Assembly (NCBI RefSeq): GCF_000402035.1
Contig: NC_021287.1
Location: 2,542,001-2,606,000, forward strand
DNA length: 64,000 bases
Direction: 5' to 3'
DNA from: Caballeronia insecticola
Lineage (GTDB): Bacteria > Pseudomonadota > Gammaproteobacteria > Burkholderiales > Burkholderiaceae
Shown: piece after piece, positions 8,862-18,201 of the stretch
Layout of the letters: each line of letters opens with the position of its first letter
Numbering within the stretch: the first letter of the stretch is position 1
Notes under the pieces: generated by a model
Told to the model about the DNA's origin: nothing
The model's input: the letters and a program-made list of their open reading frames with translations, nothing else
The model's database searches: none
Program-made: the position numbers and the translations under genes

Positions 8862-8914
8862 CCTCGCTCGAGGTACGCTGAAGCCATGTCGCGTCCCGCT
8901 TCATCCGCTTCAGT
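8822..8914 (+). promoter_or_regulatory. Possible trp attenuator (alternative hairpins)
   Basis: Three overlapping pairings can be drawn by eye. CGACC (8822-8826) pairs with GGTCG (8851-8855) across the Trp codons. ACCTCG (8861-8866) pairs with CGAGGT (8869-8874), extendable outward to GCG/CGC with bulges. GCTGAAGC (8877-8884) pairs with GCTTCAGT (8907-8914), followed by a T-rich tract around 8918-8929. The second and third compete near 8877-8880, as an antiterminator and terminator would. The last stem is not GC-rich, so the terminator assignment is tentative. Confidence 0.45.
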
Positions 8915-9157
8915 ATCCGTTTTCTGTTTCGCTGCGCACCCCTGCGCCGTTTCCGTTGATTTGCCATACATCGAGCTTCGTTCAGGCACGCTTCCTTTGA
9001 CGCTGCGCGGGCAAGTTATCGAACCGTTCAGTCCGCTTCGTCCCATCGAAGCGGCCGGAGCGTCGTATGCGATCATCACGAGATTCGTCCGCCCGCAGCG
9101 CCCTGCACTTCCCGATGCCGCGCCACTGGACAGCGCGCGTCGCCCAAGGATCGCAAC

Positions 9158-10654
9158 ATGACCGAACTCGAATTCCAATCGCTGGCGAATGAAGGCTATA
9201 ACCGCATTCCGCTCATCGCCGAAGCGCTCGCCGATCTCGAAACACCGCTTTCTCTCTATCTCAAGCTCGCGCAGACCGAGCGCAACGGCGCGAACTCGTT
9301 CCTGCTCGAATCCGTCGTGGGCGGCGAGCGTTTCGGGCGCTACTCGTTCATCGGCCTGCCGGCGCGCACGATCGTGCGCGTGCAGAACGGCAAGTCGCAA
9401 GTCGTAACGGATGGCCAAGTCGTCGAGACGGACGAAGGCGATCCGCTCACGTTCATCGAAAACTTCCAGAATCGCTTCAAGGTGGCGACGCGTCCGGGCC
9501 TGCCGCGCTTTTGCGGCGGCCTGGCCGGCTACTTCGGCTATGACGCGGTGCGCTATATCGAGAAGAAGCTCGCGCACACCGCGCCGCCCGACGACCTCAA
9601 CCTGCCCGACATTCAATTGCTGCTGACGGAAGAAGTCGCGGTGATCGACAATCTCGCGGGCAAGCTCTATCTGATCGTCTACGCCGATCCGACCAAAGCC
9701 GAAGCGTACGCGAAGGCGAAGCACCGGCTGCGCGAACTGCGTGCGCGGCTGCGCGTCACGGTTCAGCCGCCCGTCACGTCGGCGAGCGTGCGCACCGAGA
9801 CCTTCCGCGAGTTCAAGAAGGACGATTATCTGAACGCCGTGCGGCGCGCGAAGGAGTACATCGCGGCCGGCGAACTGATGCAGGTTCAGGTCGGCCAGCG
9901 CCTCATCAAGCCGTTTCGCGACAATCCGCTCTCGCTGTATCGCGCGCTGCGCTCGCTGAATCCGTCGCCGTACATGTACTACTACAACTTCGGCGGCGAA
10001 ATGCACGTGGTCGGCGCATCGCCGGAAATTCTCGTGCGACAGGAAAAGCGCGCGGAAGATCGCATCGTGACGATCCGTCCGCTCGCCGGCACGCGGCCGC
10101 GCGGCAACACGCCCGAGCGCGATGCCGACCTCGCGACCGAACTGCTGAACGATCCGAAGGAAGTCGCCGAGCACGTGATGCTGATCGATCTCGCCCGCAA
10201 CGACGTCGGCCGCATCGCGCAGACGGGCTCGGTCGCGGTGACGGACAAGATGATCATCGAGAAGTACTCGCACGTGCAGCACATCGTGAGTTCGGTCGAA
10301 GGCACGCTCAAACCCGGAATGAACAACTTCGACGTGCTGCGAGCCACCTTCCCGGCGGGCACGCTGTCCGGCGCGCCGAAGGTTCGCGCGATGGAGCTCA
10401 TCGACGAACTCGAACCGGTCAAGCGCGGACTGTACGGCGGCGCGGTCGGTTATCTGTCGTTCAGCGGCGAAATGGATCTGGCCATCGCGATTCGCACCGG
10501 GCTCATCCACAAGGGCAATCTCTACGTTCAGGCAGCGGCGGGGGTCGTCGCGGATTCGGTGCCCGAATCCGAATGGCAAGAGACGGAGAACAAGGCGCGC
10601 GCCGTGTTGCGCGCCGCCGAGCAAGTGCAAGACGGCCTCGACAGCGACTTCTGA
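9158..10654 (+). CDS. trpE: Anthranilate synthase component I
   Basis: This 498-residue chorismate-utilising enzyme has the N-terminal TrpE domain with the LLESVVGGERFGRYSFIG segment, part of the Trp feedback site, and the catalytic domain with PSPYMYYYNFGG, IRPLAGTRPRG and TFPAGTLSGAPK. It makes anthranilate from chorismate with ammonia from TrpG, the committed step of tryptophan synthesis. trpG follows after 12 bases. About 296 bases separate it from the leader peptide; apart from possible leader structures I see nothing else there. Confidence 0.97.
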   Translation: MTELEFQSLANEGYNRIPLIAEALADLETPLSLYLKLAQTERNGANSFLLESVVGGERFGRYSFIGLPARTIVRVQNGKSQVVTDGQVVETDEGDPLTFIENFQNRFKVATRPGLPRFCGGLAGYFGYDAVRYIEKKLAHTAPPDDLNLPDIQLLLTEEVAVIDNLAGKLYLIVYADPTKAEAYAKAKHRLRELRARLRVTVQPPVTSASVRTETFREFKKDDYLNAVRRAKEYIAAGELMQVQVGQRLIKPFRDNPLSLYRALRSLNPSPYMYYYNFGGEMHVVGASPEILVRQEKRAEDRIVTIRPLAGTRPRGNTPERDADLATELLNDPKEVAEHVMLIDLARNDVGRIAQTGSVAVTDKMIIEKYSHVQHIVSSVEGTLKPGMNNFDVLRATFPAGTLSGAPKVRAMELIDELEPVKRGLYGGAVGYLSFSGEMDLAIAIRTGLIHKGNLYVQAAAGVVADSVPESEWQETENKARAVLRAAEQVQDGLDSDF

Positions 10655-10666
10655 GGAGACAAGACC

Positions 10667-11254
10667 ATGCTGCTGATGATCGACAACTACGATTCGTTCA
10701 CCTATAACCTGGTCCAGTACTTCGGCGAGCTCGGCTGTGACGTGCAGACGTATCGCAACGACGAAATCACGCTCGACGAAATCGCGAAGCTGAATCCCGA
10801 GCGCATCTGCCTTTCGCCGGGTCCGAGCAATCCGCAGCACGCGGGCATCACGCTCGACGTACTGCGCGAATTTTCCGGCAAGCTGCCCATTCTCGGTGTG
10901 TGCCTTGGCCATCAGGCGATCGGCGAGGCATTCGGCGGGCGCGTCGTGCGCGCGCAGACCATCATGCACGGCAAGGTGAGCCAGATCGAAACCGACTGTA
11001 AAGGCGTGTTCGCCGATCTGCCCAAACACTTCAACGTGACGCGCTATCACTCGCTCGCTATCGAACGCGAGTCTTTGCCCGACTGTCTCGAAGTGTCCGC
11101 CTGGACGCCGGATGGCGAAATCATGGGTGTGCGCCACCGGGAACTCGAAGTGGAAGGTGTGCAGTTCCATCCGGAATCGATTCTTTCCGAGCACGGCCAC
11201 GCCTTGCTGGAAAACTTCGTGAAGCACACCTCGACCACCGGCAAGCGGGCCTGA
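10667..11254 (+). CDS. trpG: Anthranilate synthase component II (glutamine amidotransferase)
   Basis: This is a 195-residue class I glutamine amidotransferase. The nucleophilic cysteine is at residue 79 in [10 protein letters not shown], the oxyanion loop is LSPGPSNP, and the His/Glu pair lies in VQFHPESIL. It releases ammonia from glutamine for TrpE. The reading frame begins after a GAGGAGACA ribosome site. It ends four bases before the trpD start region, so the operon is tightly packed. The protein could also serve p-aminobenzoate synthase as PabA. Confidence 0.96.
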   Translation: MLLMIDNYDSFTYNLVQYFGELGCDVQTYRNDEITLDEIAKLNPERICLSPGPSNPQHAGITLDVLREFSGKLPILGVCLGHQAIGEAFGGRVVRAQTIMHGKVSQIETDCKGVFADLPKHFNVTRYHSLAIERESLPDCLEVSAWTPDGEIMGVRHRELEVEGVQFHPESILSEHGHALLENFVKHTSTTGKRA

Positions 11255-11258
11255 GAAC

Positions 11259-12293
11259 ATGACCATTACCGCACAGGAAGCACTGCAGCGCACGATCGAG
11301 CACCGCGAAATCTTCCACGACGAAATGCTGCATCTGATGCGCCAGATCATGCGCGGCGAGATGTCGCCCGTCATGTCCGCCGCGATCATCACCGGCTTGC
11401 GCGTGAAGAAGGAAACCATCGGCGAGATTGCCGCCGCGGCGACCGTCATGCGCGAATTCGCGAACCATGTGGAAGTCGAGGACAATTCGAATTTCGTCGA
11501 TATCGTCGGCACGGGCGGCGACGGCTCGCATACCTTCAACATCTCCACGGCGTCGATGTTCGTCGCGGCGGCCGCCGGCGCGAAGGTCGCGAAGCACGGC
11601 AATCGCGGCGTATCGAGCAAATCCGGCAGCGCGGACGTGCTCGAAGCGCTCGGCGTGAACATCGATCTGACACCGGAACAAGTGGCCGCGTCGATTGCCG
11701 AAACCGGCATGGGCTTCATGTTCGCGCCGAATCATCATCCGGCGATGAAGAACATCGCGCCCGTGCGCCGCGAACTCGGTGTGCGCACCATCTTCAATAT
11801 TCTCGGGCCGCTGACGAATCCGGCCGGCGCGCCGAATCAGTTGCAGGGCGTGTTCCATGAAGACCTCGTCGGCATTCAGGTGCGCGTGATGCAGCGGCTC
11901 GGCGCGAAACACGTGCTCGTCGTGTACGGCAAGGACGGCATGGACGAAGTGTCGCTCGGCGCCGCGACGCGAGTCGGCGAGTTGAAGAACGGCGAAGTGA
12001 CCGAGTATGAGATTCATCCGGAAGATTTCGGCCTGCAGATGGTGTCGAACCGCACGCTGAAAGTGCAGGACGCGCAGGAATCGAAGGCCATGCTGCTCGG
12101 CGCGCTGAACAACAAGGCGGGCGTCGCGCGCGAGATCGTCACATTGAATGCGGGCACCGCGCTTTATGCTGCGGATATCGTCGAGTCGATCCAGGCGGGC
12201 ATGGCCGCCGCGCGCGAAGCCATTGCGAGCGGCGCGGCGCGCGAGAAGATCGAGACGCTCGTCAAGTTCACGCAGCAATTTTCGAAGAAATAA
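11259..12293 (+). CDS. trpD: Anthranilate phosphoribosyltransferase
   Basis: This 344-residue protein has the family's phosphoribosyl diphosphate loop [15 protein letters not shown], followed by [21 protein letters not shown] and [11 protein letters not shown], all diagnostic. It transfers the phosphoribosyl group to anthranilate, the second step in the pathway. It is a free-standing trpD, not fused to trpG as in E. coli. It lies four bases after trpG and 11 before trpC. Confidence 0.97.
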   Translation: MTITAQEALQRTIEHREIFHDEMLHLMRQIMRGEMSPVMSAAIITGLRVKKETIGEIAAAATVMREFANHVEVEDNSNFVDIVGTGGDGSHTFNISTASMFVAAAAGAKVAKHGNRGVSSKSGSADVLEALGVNIDLTPEQVAASIAETGMGFMFAPNHHPAMKNIAPVRRELGVRTIFNILGPLTNPAGAPNQLQGVFHEDLVGIQVRVMQRLGAKHVLVVYGKDGMDEVSLGAATRVGELKNGEVTEYEIHPEDFGLQMVSNRTLKVQDAQESKAMLLGALNNKAGVAREIVTLNAGTALYAADIVESIQAGMAAAREAIASGAAREKIETLVKFTQQFSKK

Positions 12294-12304
12294 CGGAATC
12301 CGAC

Positions 12305-13090
12305 ATGAGTGACATTCTGGATCGCATCATCGAGGTCAAGCGCGAGGAAATCCGCGCGGCCGAACTGAGCGCGCCGCTCGAAGAGCTGAAGCTCGAAGCG
12401 AGCACGCGCGATTTGCGCGATTTCGTCGGCGCACTTCGCGCGAAGCATGCGGCGGGGCAGGCGGCGGTCATCGCGGAAGTGAAGAAAGCGAGCCCGTCGA
12501 AGGGCGTGCTGCGCGAACACTTCGTGCCCGCGGAGATCGCACGGTCGTACGAGCAAGGCGGCGCCGCGTGTCTCTCCGTGCTCACCGACGTCCAGTTCTT
12601 CAAGGGCAGCGTCGCGTATCTGGAGGAAGCGCGCGCCGCGTGCAGCCTGCCGGTGCTGCGCAAGGACTTCATCATCGATCCGTATCAGATCATCGAAGCG
12701 CGTGCGATGGGCGCCGACTGCATTCTGCTGATCGCCGCCGCGCTCGAACTCTCGCACATGCAGGATCTCGAAGCCTACGCGCATTCGCTCGGCCTCGCGG
12801 TGCTCGTCGAAGTGCACGACGCCGATGAACTGCGCGACGCGCTCACATTGAAGACGCCGCTCATCGGCATCAACAATCGCAATCTGCGCACGTTCGAAAC
12901 GACCATCGACACGACCATCGGCATGCTGGAACAGGTGCCGGACGACCGGATCGTCGTGACCGAATCGGGCATTCTGTCGCGCGTCGATGTCGAACGCCTG
13001 CGCGCGATGCGCGTGCACACCTTCCTCGTCGGCGAAGCGTTCATGCGCGCCGACGATCCGGGCGCGGAACTCGCGCGCATGTTCTTCTGA
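12305..13090 (+). CDS. trpC: Indole-3-glycerol phosphate synthase
   Basis: This 261-residue TIM-barrel enzyme has [13 protein letters not shown] with the catalytic Lys, [13 protein letters not shown], and the C-terminal ESGI and [12 protein letters not shown] phosphate-binding turns. It closes the indole ring from carboxyphenylamino-deoxyribulose phosphate. It is not fused to TrpF. trpF, trpB and trpA are not in this window, so the tryptophan genes are split into at least two loci in this genome. Confidence 0.97.
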   Translation: MSDILDRIIEVKREEIRAAELSAPLEELKLEASTRDLRDFVGALRAKHAAGQAAVIAEVKKASPSKGVLREHFVPAEIARSYEQGGAACLSVLTDVQFFKGSVAYLEEARAACSLPVLRKDFIIDPYQIIEARAMGADCILLIAAALELSHMQDLEAYAHSLGLAVLVEVHDADELRDALTLKTPLIGINNRNLRTFETTIDTTIGMLEQVPDDRIVVTESGILSRVDVERLRAMRVHTFLVGEAFMRADDPGAELARMFF

Positions 13091-13111
13091 TTTCATCGAC
13101 GGGACCGCACT

Positions 13112-13759
13112 TTGGGCATCGAACGGGAACTGAAACTCGCGCTGCCGTCGTCGCAGCACGACGACGTGGCGCGCTTCTTCGACGAACGCACCGGCGCGGG
13201 CAAGCCGGTCGAGCTAGCCAATGTCTATTTCGATACGCCGGACTGCGCGCTCGCCCGCGCGAAGTCGGCGCTGCGCCTGCGTCGCACGCCGGACCAATGG
13301 CTGCAGACCTACAAGACGCTCGGTAAATCGGTCGCCGGTTTGAGCAATCGTCACGAGTGGGAGCTGCCGGTCGCGGGCGAGGCGCTCGACATCGATGCAC
13401 TGCTCGCCGCCTGCGACGAAGCCCCCGCGCGCGACGCGCTGAAACAGGCCGCGCCGGCGCTGATCGCGCTGTTCAAGACCGACGTCAGGCGCATTCTGTG
13501 GGACATCGAGCGCGAGGGTTCGCAGATCGAAGTGGCGCTGGATGCGGGTGAGATCACCGCCGAGATCGACGGCAAGACGCGTCGCGAAGAAATCAGCGAA
13601 CTCGAACTGGAACTGAAATCGGGCGAAGAAAGCGCGCTTTCGATGCTTGCCGCGGAGTTGCGCGGCGCGTTTCCCGAACTCACGCCGGAAGATGCGAGCA
13701 AGGCCCAGCGCGGCTATCTGTTGCGCGAGCAGCCCGAAGGCAAACTCCGCGACGCGTGA
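13112..13759 (+). CDS. CYTH domain protein, probable inorganic triphosphatase
   Basis: This 215-residue protein begins at a TTG codon. The frame upstream is closed by the in-frame trpC stop with no ATG or GTG between, so TTG is the only plausible start. Residues 4-8 read ERELK, the ExExK metal-triphosphate signature of CYTH enzymes. Further acidic and basic strand residues follow ([24 protein letters not shown]). Family members hydrolyse inorganic triphosphate or other organic triphosphates. E. coli YgiF also has a CHAD domain, which is absent here. It follows trpC by 21 bases, so cotranscription with trp genes is likely, though no functional link is known. Confidence 0.85.
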   Translation: MGIERELKLALPSSQHDDVARFFDERTGAGKPVELANVYFDTPDCALARAKSALRLRRTPDQWLQTYKTLGKSVAGLSNRHEWELPVAGEALDIDALLAACDEAPARDALKQAAPALIALFKTDVRRILWDIEREGSQIEVALDAGEITAEIDGKTRREEISELELELKSGEESALSMLAAELRGAFPELTPEDASKAQRGYLLREQPEGKLRDA

Positions 13760-13787
13760 GCGCAAGGAACCGAGCGCAAGACACAGC

Positions 13788-14585
13788 ATGAGCCGACAGC
13801 CATCTCTTTTCGCGGAGAACGAATCCGCGCAGGCCTCGAACGCATCGACCGCCGCGAATTTCACGACGCTCGAAAGCCAGTTCGACGCCCTTCCCGCCGA
13901 CTGGCGCGCGCATCTGAAGCCGTTCATCGACAGCAAGCGCTACGCGACGCTGTGCGCGTTCGTCGATGCCGAGCGCGCCGCCGGCAAGACCGTCTATCCC
14001 GCCGATGTATTTCGCGCGTTGCGGCTGACGAGCCCCGGCGACGTCAAAGTCGTGATTCTTGGCCAGGACCCGTATCACGGCGAGGACAAGGGCACGCCGC
14101 AGGCACACGGGCTCGCGTTCTCGGTGCCCGCGCCGGTGCGCCCGCCGCCGTCGCTGCGCAACATCTTCAAGGAAATTCACGCGAGCCTGGGCTTTGCCGC
14201 GCCCGCGCACGGTTGTCTCGATTCGTGGGCCAAGCAAGGCGTGCTGTTGCTCAACACGTCGCTGACGGTGGAGCGTGACCGTGCAGGCAGTCACGCGAAG
14301 CGCGGCTGGGAGCAATGCACGGACACGCTGATCCACGAAATGGCGCAGCGTCACGACGGCCTCGTGTTCATGCTGTGGGGCGCGCATGCGCAGGCGAAGC
14401 GCGGCCTGATCGAAGGCACGGGTAAGGCGCATTGCGTGCTGGAGGCGGTGCATCCGTCGCCGCTGTCGGCGTATCGCGGATTTTTCGGCTGCGGGCATTT
14501 CGCGCTCGCCAACGATTATTTGACGAAGCACGGCCGCGCCGCCATCGACTGGCGGTTGCCCGCCGAACCGGAATTGCTCGCCTGA
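13788..14585 (+). CDS. ung: Uracil-DNA glycosylase, family 1
   Basis: This is a 265-residue protein. The catalytic water-activating motif GQDPYH is at 92-97 with Asp94, and the minor-groove loop [14 protein letters not shown] begins at His222. The usual family sequence there is HPSPLSAHR, so Tyr replaces the common His. It excises uracil from DNA for base excision repair. I chose ATG 13788; the frame is open further upstream but overlaps the CYTH gene. The first 30 residues are Ser/Ala/Asn-rich and probably disordered. A strong terminator follows. Confidence 0.95.
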   Translation: MSRQPSLFAENESAQASNASTAANFTTLESQFDALPADWRAHLKPFIDSKRYATLCAFVDAERAAGKTVYPADVFRALRLTSPGDVKVVILGQDPYHGEDKGTPQAHGLAFSVPAPVRPPPSLRNIFKEIHASLGFAAPAHGCLDSWAKQGVLLLNTSLTVERDRAGSHAKRGWEQCTDTLIHEMAQRHDGLVFMLWGAHAQAKRGLIEGTGKAHCVLEAVHPSPLSAYRGFFGCGHFALANDYLTKHGRAAIDWRLPAEPELLA

Positions 14586-14593
14586 AAGCAAAA

Positions 14594-14627
14594 ACCCCGC
14601 TGAATCGACTCCAGCGGGGTTTTTTTC
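14594..14627 (+). terminator. Rho-independent terminator after ung
   Basis: ACCCCGCTG pairs with CAGCGGGGT around an eight- to nine-base loop and is followed by seven T. The A-run on the left would let it also serve the convergent azoR gene. Confidence 0.88.
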
Positions 14628-14639
14628 TGATGCAGAGAC

Positions 14640-15236
14640 TTATACGGCCGCGATCGCCTCGCGCGCCGACGCCAGCGCCGCGCCAGCCGCATCCGGGCCC
14701 ATGTTCAGGCCTTCGGCGTAGATGAAGTTCACATCGGTCATGCCGAGGAAGGCGAGGAACGTCTTCAGGAACGGCGTCTGCGAATCGTGCGGCGTGCCCG
14801 CGTACTTGCCGCCACGCGCCGACACCACATACACCTTCTTGCCCTTCACGAGACCTTCCGGACCATTCGCGGTGTAGCTGAACGTGATGCCCGCACGCGC
14901 GATCCAGTCGAAATACGTCTTCAGTTGCGACGAGATGCCGAAGTTGTACAGCGGCGCCGCGATCACGACGATATCCGCTGCCTGCAGCTCGTCGATCAGT
15001 GCCTGGCTCTTCGCGTTGATCGCGACTTGCTCTGCCGTGCGCTGATCGGCCGGCGTGAAGAAAGCGCCGAGCGTGGCGTCGTCCAGATGCGGCAGGCTGT
15101 CGCCCAGCAGGTTACGCACGACAACCTTGGCGCCCGCGTTGGCTTGTTGCAGTTTCGCGGTCAATTCGTCGGCGAGCAGCGTCGATTGCGCGCCTTGCGA
15201 ACGGGCGGCGGAGTTGATTTGCAGAATCGTCGTCAT
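14640..15236 (-). CDS. azoR: FMN-dependent NADH-azoreductase
   Basis: This 198-residue flavodoxin-like quinone reductase shows the AzoR family features: the N-terminal [14 protein letters not shown] phosphate loop, [23 protein letters not shown] in the middle and ARGGKY near the flavin. These enzymes reduce quinones and azo dyes by two-electron transfer and may protect against thiol-reactive or quinone stress. It is a stand-alone leftward gene, convergent with ung across the shared terminator. No regulator is adjacent. Confidence 0.93.
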   Translation of the reverse strand: MTTILQINSAARSQGAQSTLLADELTAKLQQANAGAKVVVRNLLGDSLPHLDDATLGAFFTPADQRTAEQVAINAKSQALIDELQAADIVVIAAPLYNFGISSQLKTYFDWIARAGITFSYTANGPEGLVKGKKVYVVSARGGKYAGTPHDSQTPFLKTFLAFLGMTDVNFIYAEGLNMGPDAAGAALASAREAIAAV

Positions 15237-15381
15237 GATGGCTTCCTGTTCCTTCGTCTGGTTTCGGGCACATCGGCGCCCGGCTTAGGAAGCATTTGAC
15301 GTTTTTCGGCGTCTCGAAACAAGCCGTCTCCTCGTAACGGATCGTTGCACTGGCAGAACAATCCGCCGCGTCTGCCCGGAA

Positions 15382-17202
15382 TCAGCCTTTCAGCCAGCGT
15401 TCACGCCATTGTTTCGACGGGCCGCGTCCGTCGATGGCCGTCAGCAGATAGCGCGAGACCTCCGGTGCGTCGAGCTTCAGCTCCGTGCGACGCAGTTCGT
15501 CGCGGCGGAATGCGTGCACTTCCACCTTCGCGCCCGGCAAATAACGCGACAACAGGTTGTCGAGATTCGAGCCGGTGACGCGCATGCCGTCGATGGCGAC
15601 GAGCACGTCGCCCGCCGACAATCCCGCTTTCTGCGCCGCGCTGCCGTCATGCACGACCGCGAGCGTGCAATCCGCGCCGCCGCGCACGCGGGCGCCGAGC
15701 GACGGTTTGACCGACGCGCCGTTGACCGGCAAATCGGGCGCGAGCGCAATGCCGAACGGCTCGAACAGCGCATCGAGCGGCAGATCGCGCGTGCCGCGCA
15801 CGCCGTCGCGGAACAGCGCGCGCAGATCAGCGCCGGTCGCTTCGGCGAAAAGCGCCTCGACGGCGTCTTCCAGCACGCCGCGCGGCTTGCCGTAGTAGAA
15901 GTCGCGGCCGTAGCGCTGCCACAGGAGGCGCATCACGTCATCGAGCGATTTGCGGTTGTCGGTTTGCGCGCGAATCGACAGGTCGAACGCAAGCGCCACG
16001 AGCGAGCCCTTCTGGTAATAGCTGACGATCGCGTTCGGCGCGTTCTCGTCGGCGCGGTAGTACTTCACCCAGGCGTCGAACGAGCTTTGCGCGACGGTTT
16101 GCTTCAGCCGACCGCTGCCGCGCAGCACGCCGCCGATCGTCTTGCCGAGCAGACTGAAGTAATCGCCCGTGCCGATGAGCCCGCTTCTCACGAGCATCAG
16201 GTCGTCGTAATAGGACGTGAAGCCCTCGAAGAGCCACAGCAACGTCGTGTAATTTTCCTGCGACAGGTCGTACGGCGCGAACGCCGCCGGCTTGATGCGC
16301 TTCACGTTCCACGTATGGAAGTACTCGTGGCTGCACAGCCCGAGATACGTGCGATAGCCTTCGGTCGTTTCCGGGCGTCCCTGCACCGGCAGATCCGTGC
16401 GATTGCAGATCAGCGCCGTCGATGCGCGATGTTCGAGCCCGCCGTATCCATCGCTGACGGCAACCGTCATGAACACATAGCGATCGACCGGCGCTTTCTT
16501 CGTGCGCGGCTCGAACAGCGCGATCTGCGCTTCGCATACGCGCTTCAGGTCCGCGGCCAGCCGGTTCATGTCGAGATTGACGACACGTCCCGAGATCACG
16601 ATGTCGTGCTTCACGCCGTGCGCGGTGAAACTGCCGAGCGCGAACTCGCCGAGCGTGACGGGATGATCGACGAGTTCGTCGTAATTTGCCGCCTCGTACG
16701 TGCCGAAACCGTAGCGCTTCGTGCCGCGCGCTTCGGCGAGCGCGGTCGCGACGCGCCAGTTGCGATACGCCCCGCCTTGCGGCGGCTCGATCTCGACGAT
16801 GCACGGCGCGCCCGACTGCCCTTCCACGGCGAGAAACGTGCTCGTGCCGTTGAAGAAGCCGACGGTGTCGTCGAGATGCGCGGCGCGCACGGACATGTCC
16901 CACGCGTAGACCTCGTAGCGCAGCGTGATCGGCCCGTCGACGGGCGCGGCCTGCCACGCGTGCTTGTCGGTCTTTTCGATGGCCACCTTGCGGCCCGCCG
17001 CGTTGAACGCCTGCAACGTCACGATATTGCGCGCGAACTCGCGGATCATGTAGCTGCCCGGAATCCACACCGGCAGCATGAAGCGCTGCCCGGCGGGATC
17101 GGGAACGGCCACGGTGAGCGTCACTTCGAAGAGATGCGCGGCGGGATTTTTCGGGACGATGCTATAGCGTACGGGCTGCATCGGTTGAACGAGTTCAGTC
17201 AT
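15382..17202 (-). CDS. M61 family metallopeptidase with PDZ domain
   Basis: This 606-residue protein has an N-terminal beta domain, a central zinc-peptidase domain with the HEYFHTWNVKRIKP motif near residue 295 (HExxH zinc ligands) and the downstream Glu in LWLFEGFTSYYDD. A C-terminal PDZ domain covers roughly residues 490-570, with AQKAGLSAGDVLVAIDG. This is the glycyl-aminopeptidase family M61. No signal peptide is apparent, so a cytoplasmic location is likely. The biological substrate is unknown. It lies downstream of dsbC on the same strand, separated by 193 bases that hold a hairpin and a short repeat, so it is probably transcribed on its own. Confidence 0.9.
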   Translation of the reverse strand: MTELVQPMQPVRYSIVPKNPAAHLFEVTLTVAVPDPAGQRFMLPVWIPGSYMIREFARNIVTLQAFNAAGRKVAIEKTDKHAWQAAPVDGPITLRYEVYAWDMSVRAAHLDDTVGFFNGTSTFLAVEGQSGAPCIVEIEPPQGGAYRNWRVATALAEARGTKRYGFGTYEAANYDELVDHPVTLGEFALGSFTAHGVKHDIVISGRVVNLDMNRLAADLKRVCEAQIALFEPRTKKAPVDRYVFMTVAVSDGYGGLEHRASTALICNRTDLPVQGRPETTEGYRTYLGLCSHEYFHTWNVKRIKPAAFAPYDLSQENYTTLLWLFEGFTSYYDDLMLVRSGLIGTGDYFSLLGKTIGGVLRGSGRLKQTVAQSSFDAWVKYYRADENAPNAIVSYYQKGSLVALAFDLSIRAQTDNRKSLDDVMRLLWQRYGRDFYYGKPRGVLEDAVEALFAEATGADLRALFRDGVRGTRDLPLDALFEPFGIALAPDLPVNGASVKPSLGARVRGGADCTLAVVHDGSAAQKAGLSAGDVLVAIDGMRVTGSNLDNLLSRYLPGAKVEVHAFRRDELRRTELKLDAPEVSRYLLTAIDGRGPSKQWRERWLKG

Positions 17203-17274
17203 CGCGATGTCCTTTTTCTTGTTCCGGGCACAAACTGGCGCGCCCGGGTTCTGGCTTGTGTTGTCTTGTTACTC

Positions 17275-17314
17275 GGCGCATTGCTTGGCGCATTACTTGG
17301 CGCTTTACTTGGCA
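17275..17314. repeat. Short tandem repeat, three 12-bp units
   Basis: Three consecutive units (GGCGCATTGCTT, GGCGCATTACTT, GGCGCTTTACTT) run from 17275 to 17310 and are followed by a partial fourth, GGCA. They lie in the gap upstream of the M61 peptidase gene. The 12-base period keeps frame, but no credible gene covers them. It could be a decayed coding repeat or slippage product. Confidence 0.8.
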
Positions 17315-17347
17315 CACCACGCGGCGCTTTCGCAAAAACGGCGCGGC

Positions 17348-17376
17348 AAAAACGCGAGAGGCGCATGGCGCGCCTC
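17348..17376 (-). terminator. Probable terminator of dsbC
   Basis: On the minus strand, GAGGCGC and GCGCCTC form a seven-base-pair stem with a five-base loop, followed a few bases on by five T. It starts 20 bases after the dsbC stop. Confidence 0.55.
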
Positions 17377-17395
17377 CCCCTTTTTCGCTCCGCGC

Positions 17396-18127
17396 TCAGT
17401 GCGCGGCGGACAATTCCTTTTCCAGCCGGTCGGCGGGTATGGCGCCCGGCAGACGCCGGCCATCGGCGAGGAACACGGTCGGCGTGCCGGTGACGTTCAT
17501 CGAACGGCCGAGCTTTAAATTTTTGTCGATGGCGGTCGTGTCGCAATTGGCGGCGGTGGTCGGCGCCTTGTGATCGAGCATCCAGCCTTCCCACGACATA
17601 CCGCGATCTTTCGCGCACCAGATCGATTTCGACTTGACCGTCGAATCCGGCGAGAGCACCGGATACAGGAAGGTGTAGACGGTCACGTTGTCGATGGACT
17701 TGAGCGTCGATTCGAGTTGCTTGCAGTACGGACAGTTCGGATCGGAGAACACGGCGATCTTGCGGCTGCCGTTGCCCTTCACGACCTTCACCGCGTTTTC
17801 GAGCGGCAGCTTCGCGAAGTCGATCTTGTTGGTTTCCGCGAGCCGCGCTTCGGTGAGATTCTTGCTGCTGCGCGTATCGACGAGATCGCCGATCAGCACG
17901 TAATTGCCGGTCGCGTCGCTGTAGACGATCTGCGAGCCGAGATTCACTTCGTAGAGGCCGGGAACCGGCGTCTTCTCGATGCTCTTGATGGTGGCGTCGC
18001 CCATGCGCGCTTCGAGCGCCGACTTGATCTTGTCGGTAGTCTGGTCGGCCTGGGCCGAACAGCCGAGGCCGAGCGTGACAGCAAGTGCGGCGGCCGTCGT
18101 GAGGGCGAAACGATAGATGGTTTTCAT
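17396..18127 (-). CDS. dsbC: Thiol:disulfide interchange protein DsbC
   Basis: This 243-residue periplasmic protein starts at ATG 18127. An N-terminal signal peptide ends near AQA (about residue 27). The dimerisation domain (about 28-90) comes next. The thioredoxin-fold domain has the redox motif CPYC at 132-135, a second Cys pair at 171 and 195 and the cis-Pro loop GTP at 214-216. DsbC isomerises wrong disulfides and is kept reduced by DsbD. An extended frame upstream runs through the UbiH-type gene and is not used. It lies 74 bases downstream of the hydroxylase gene on the same strand. Confidence 0.95.
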   Translation of the reverse strand: MKTIYRFALTTAAALAVTLGLGCSAQADQTTDKIKSALEARMGDATIKSIEKTPVPGLYEVNLGSQIVYSDATGNYVLIGDLVDTRSSKNLTEARLAETNKIDFAKLPLENAVKVVKGNGSRKIAVFSDPNCPYCKQLESTLKSIDNVTVYTFLYPVLSPDSTVKSKSIWCAKDRGMSWEGWMLDHKAPTTAANCDTTAIDKNLKLGRSMNVTGTPTVFLADGRRLPGAIPADRLEKELSAAH

Positions 18128-18201
18128 GCGGGTTCCTGTGAGTCGCCTTGGGCGTTGCGCGTCACGCGCCTGTGGAATGTCGATGATGTCGATGAGCGGC
18201 T

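Noticed and set aside
8869..8934. Strong rho-independent terminator at the trp attenuator
   Set aside because: The only suitable stem (8877-8914) is modest in GC with a broken T tract, so I list the attenuator as possible and do not annotate a separate terminator.
8886..9161. 91-codon frame between the trp leader and trpE
   Set aside because: No ribosome site, no recognisable domain, and it overlaps the likely attenuator and the trpE start. Better explained as leader RNA.
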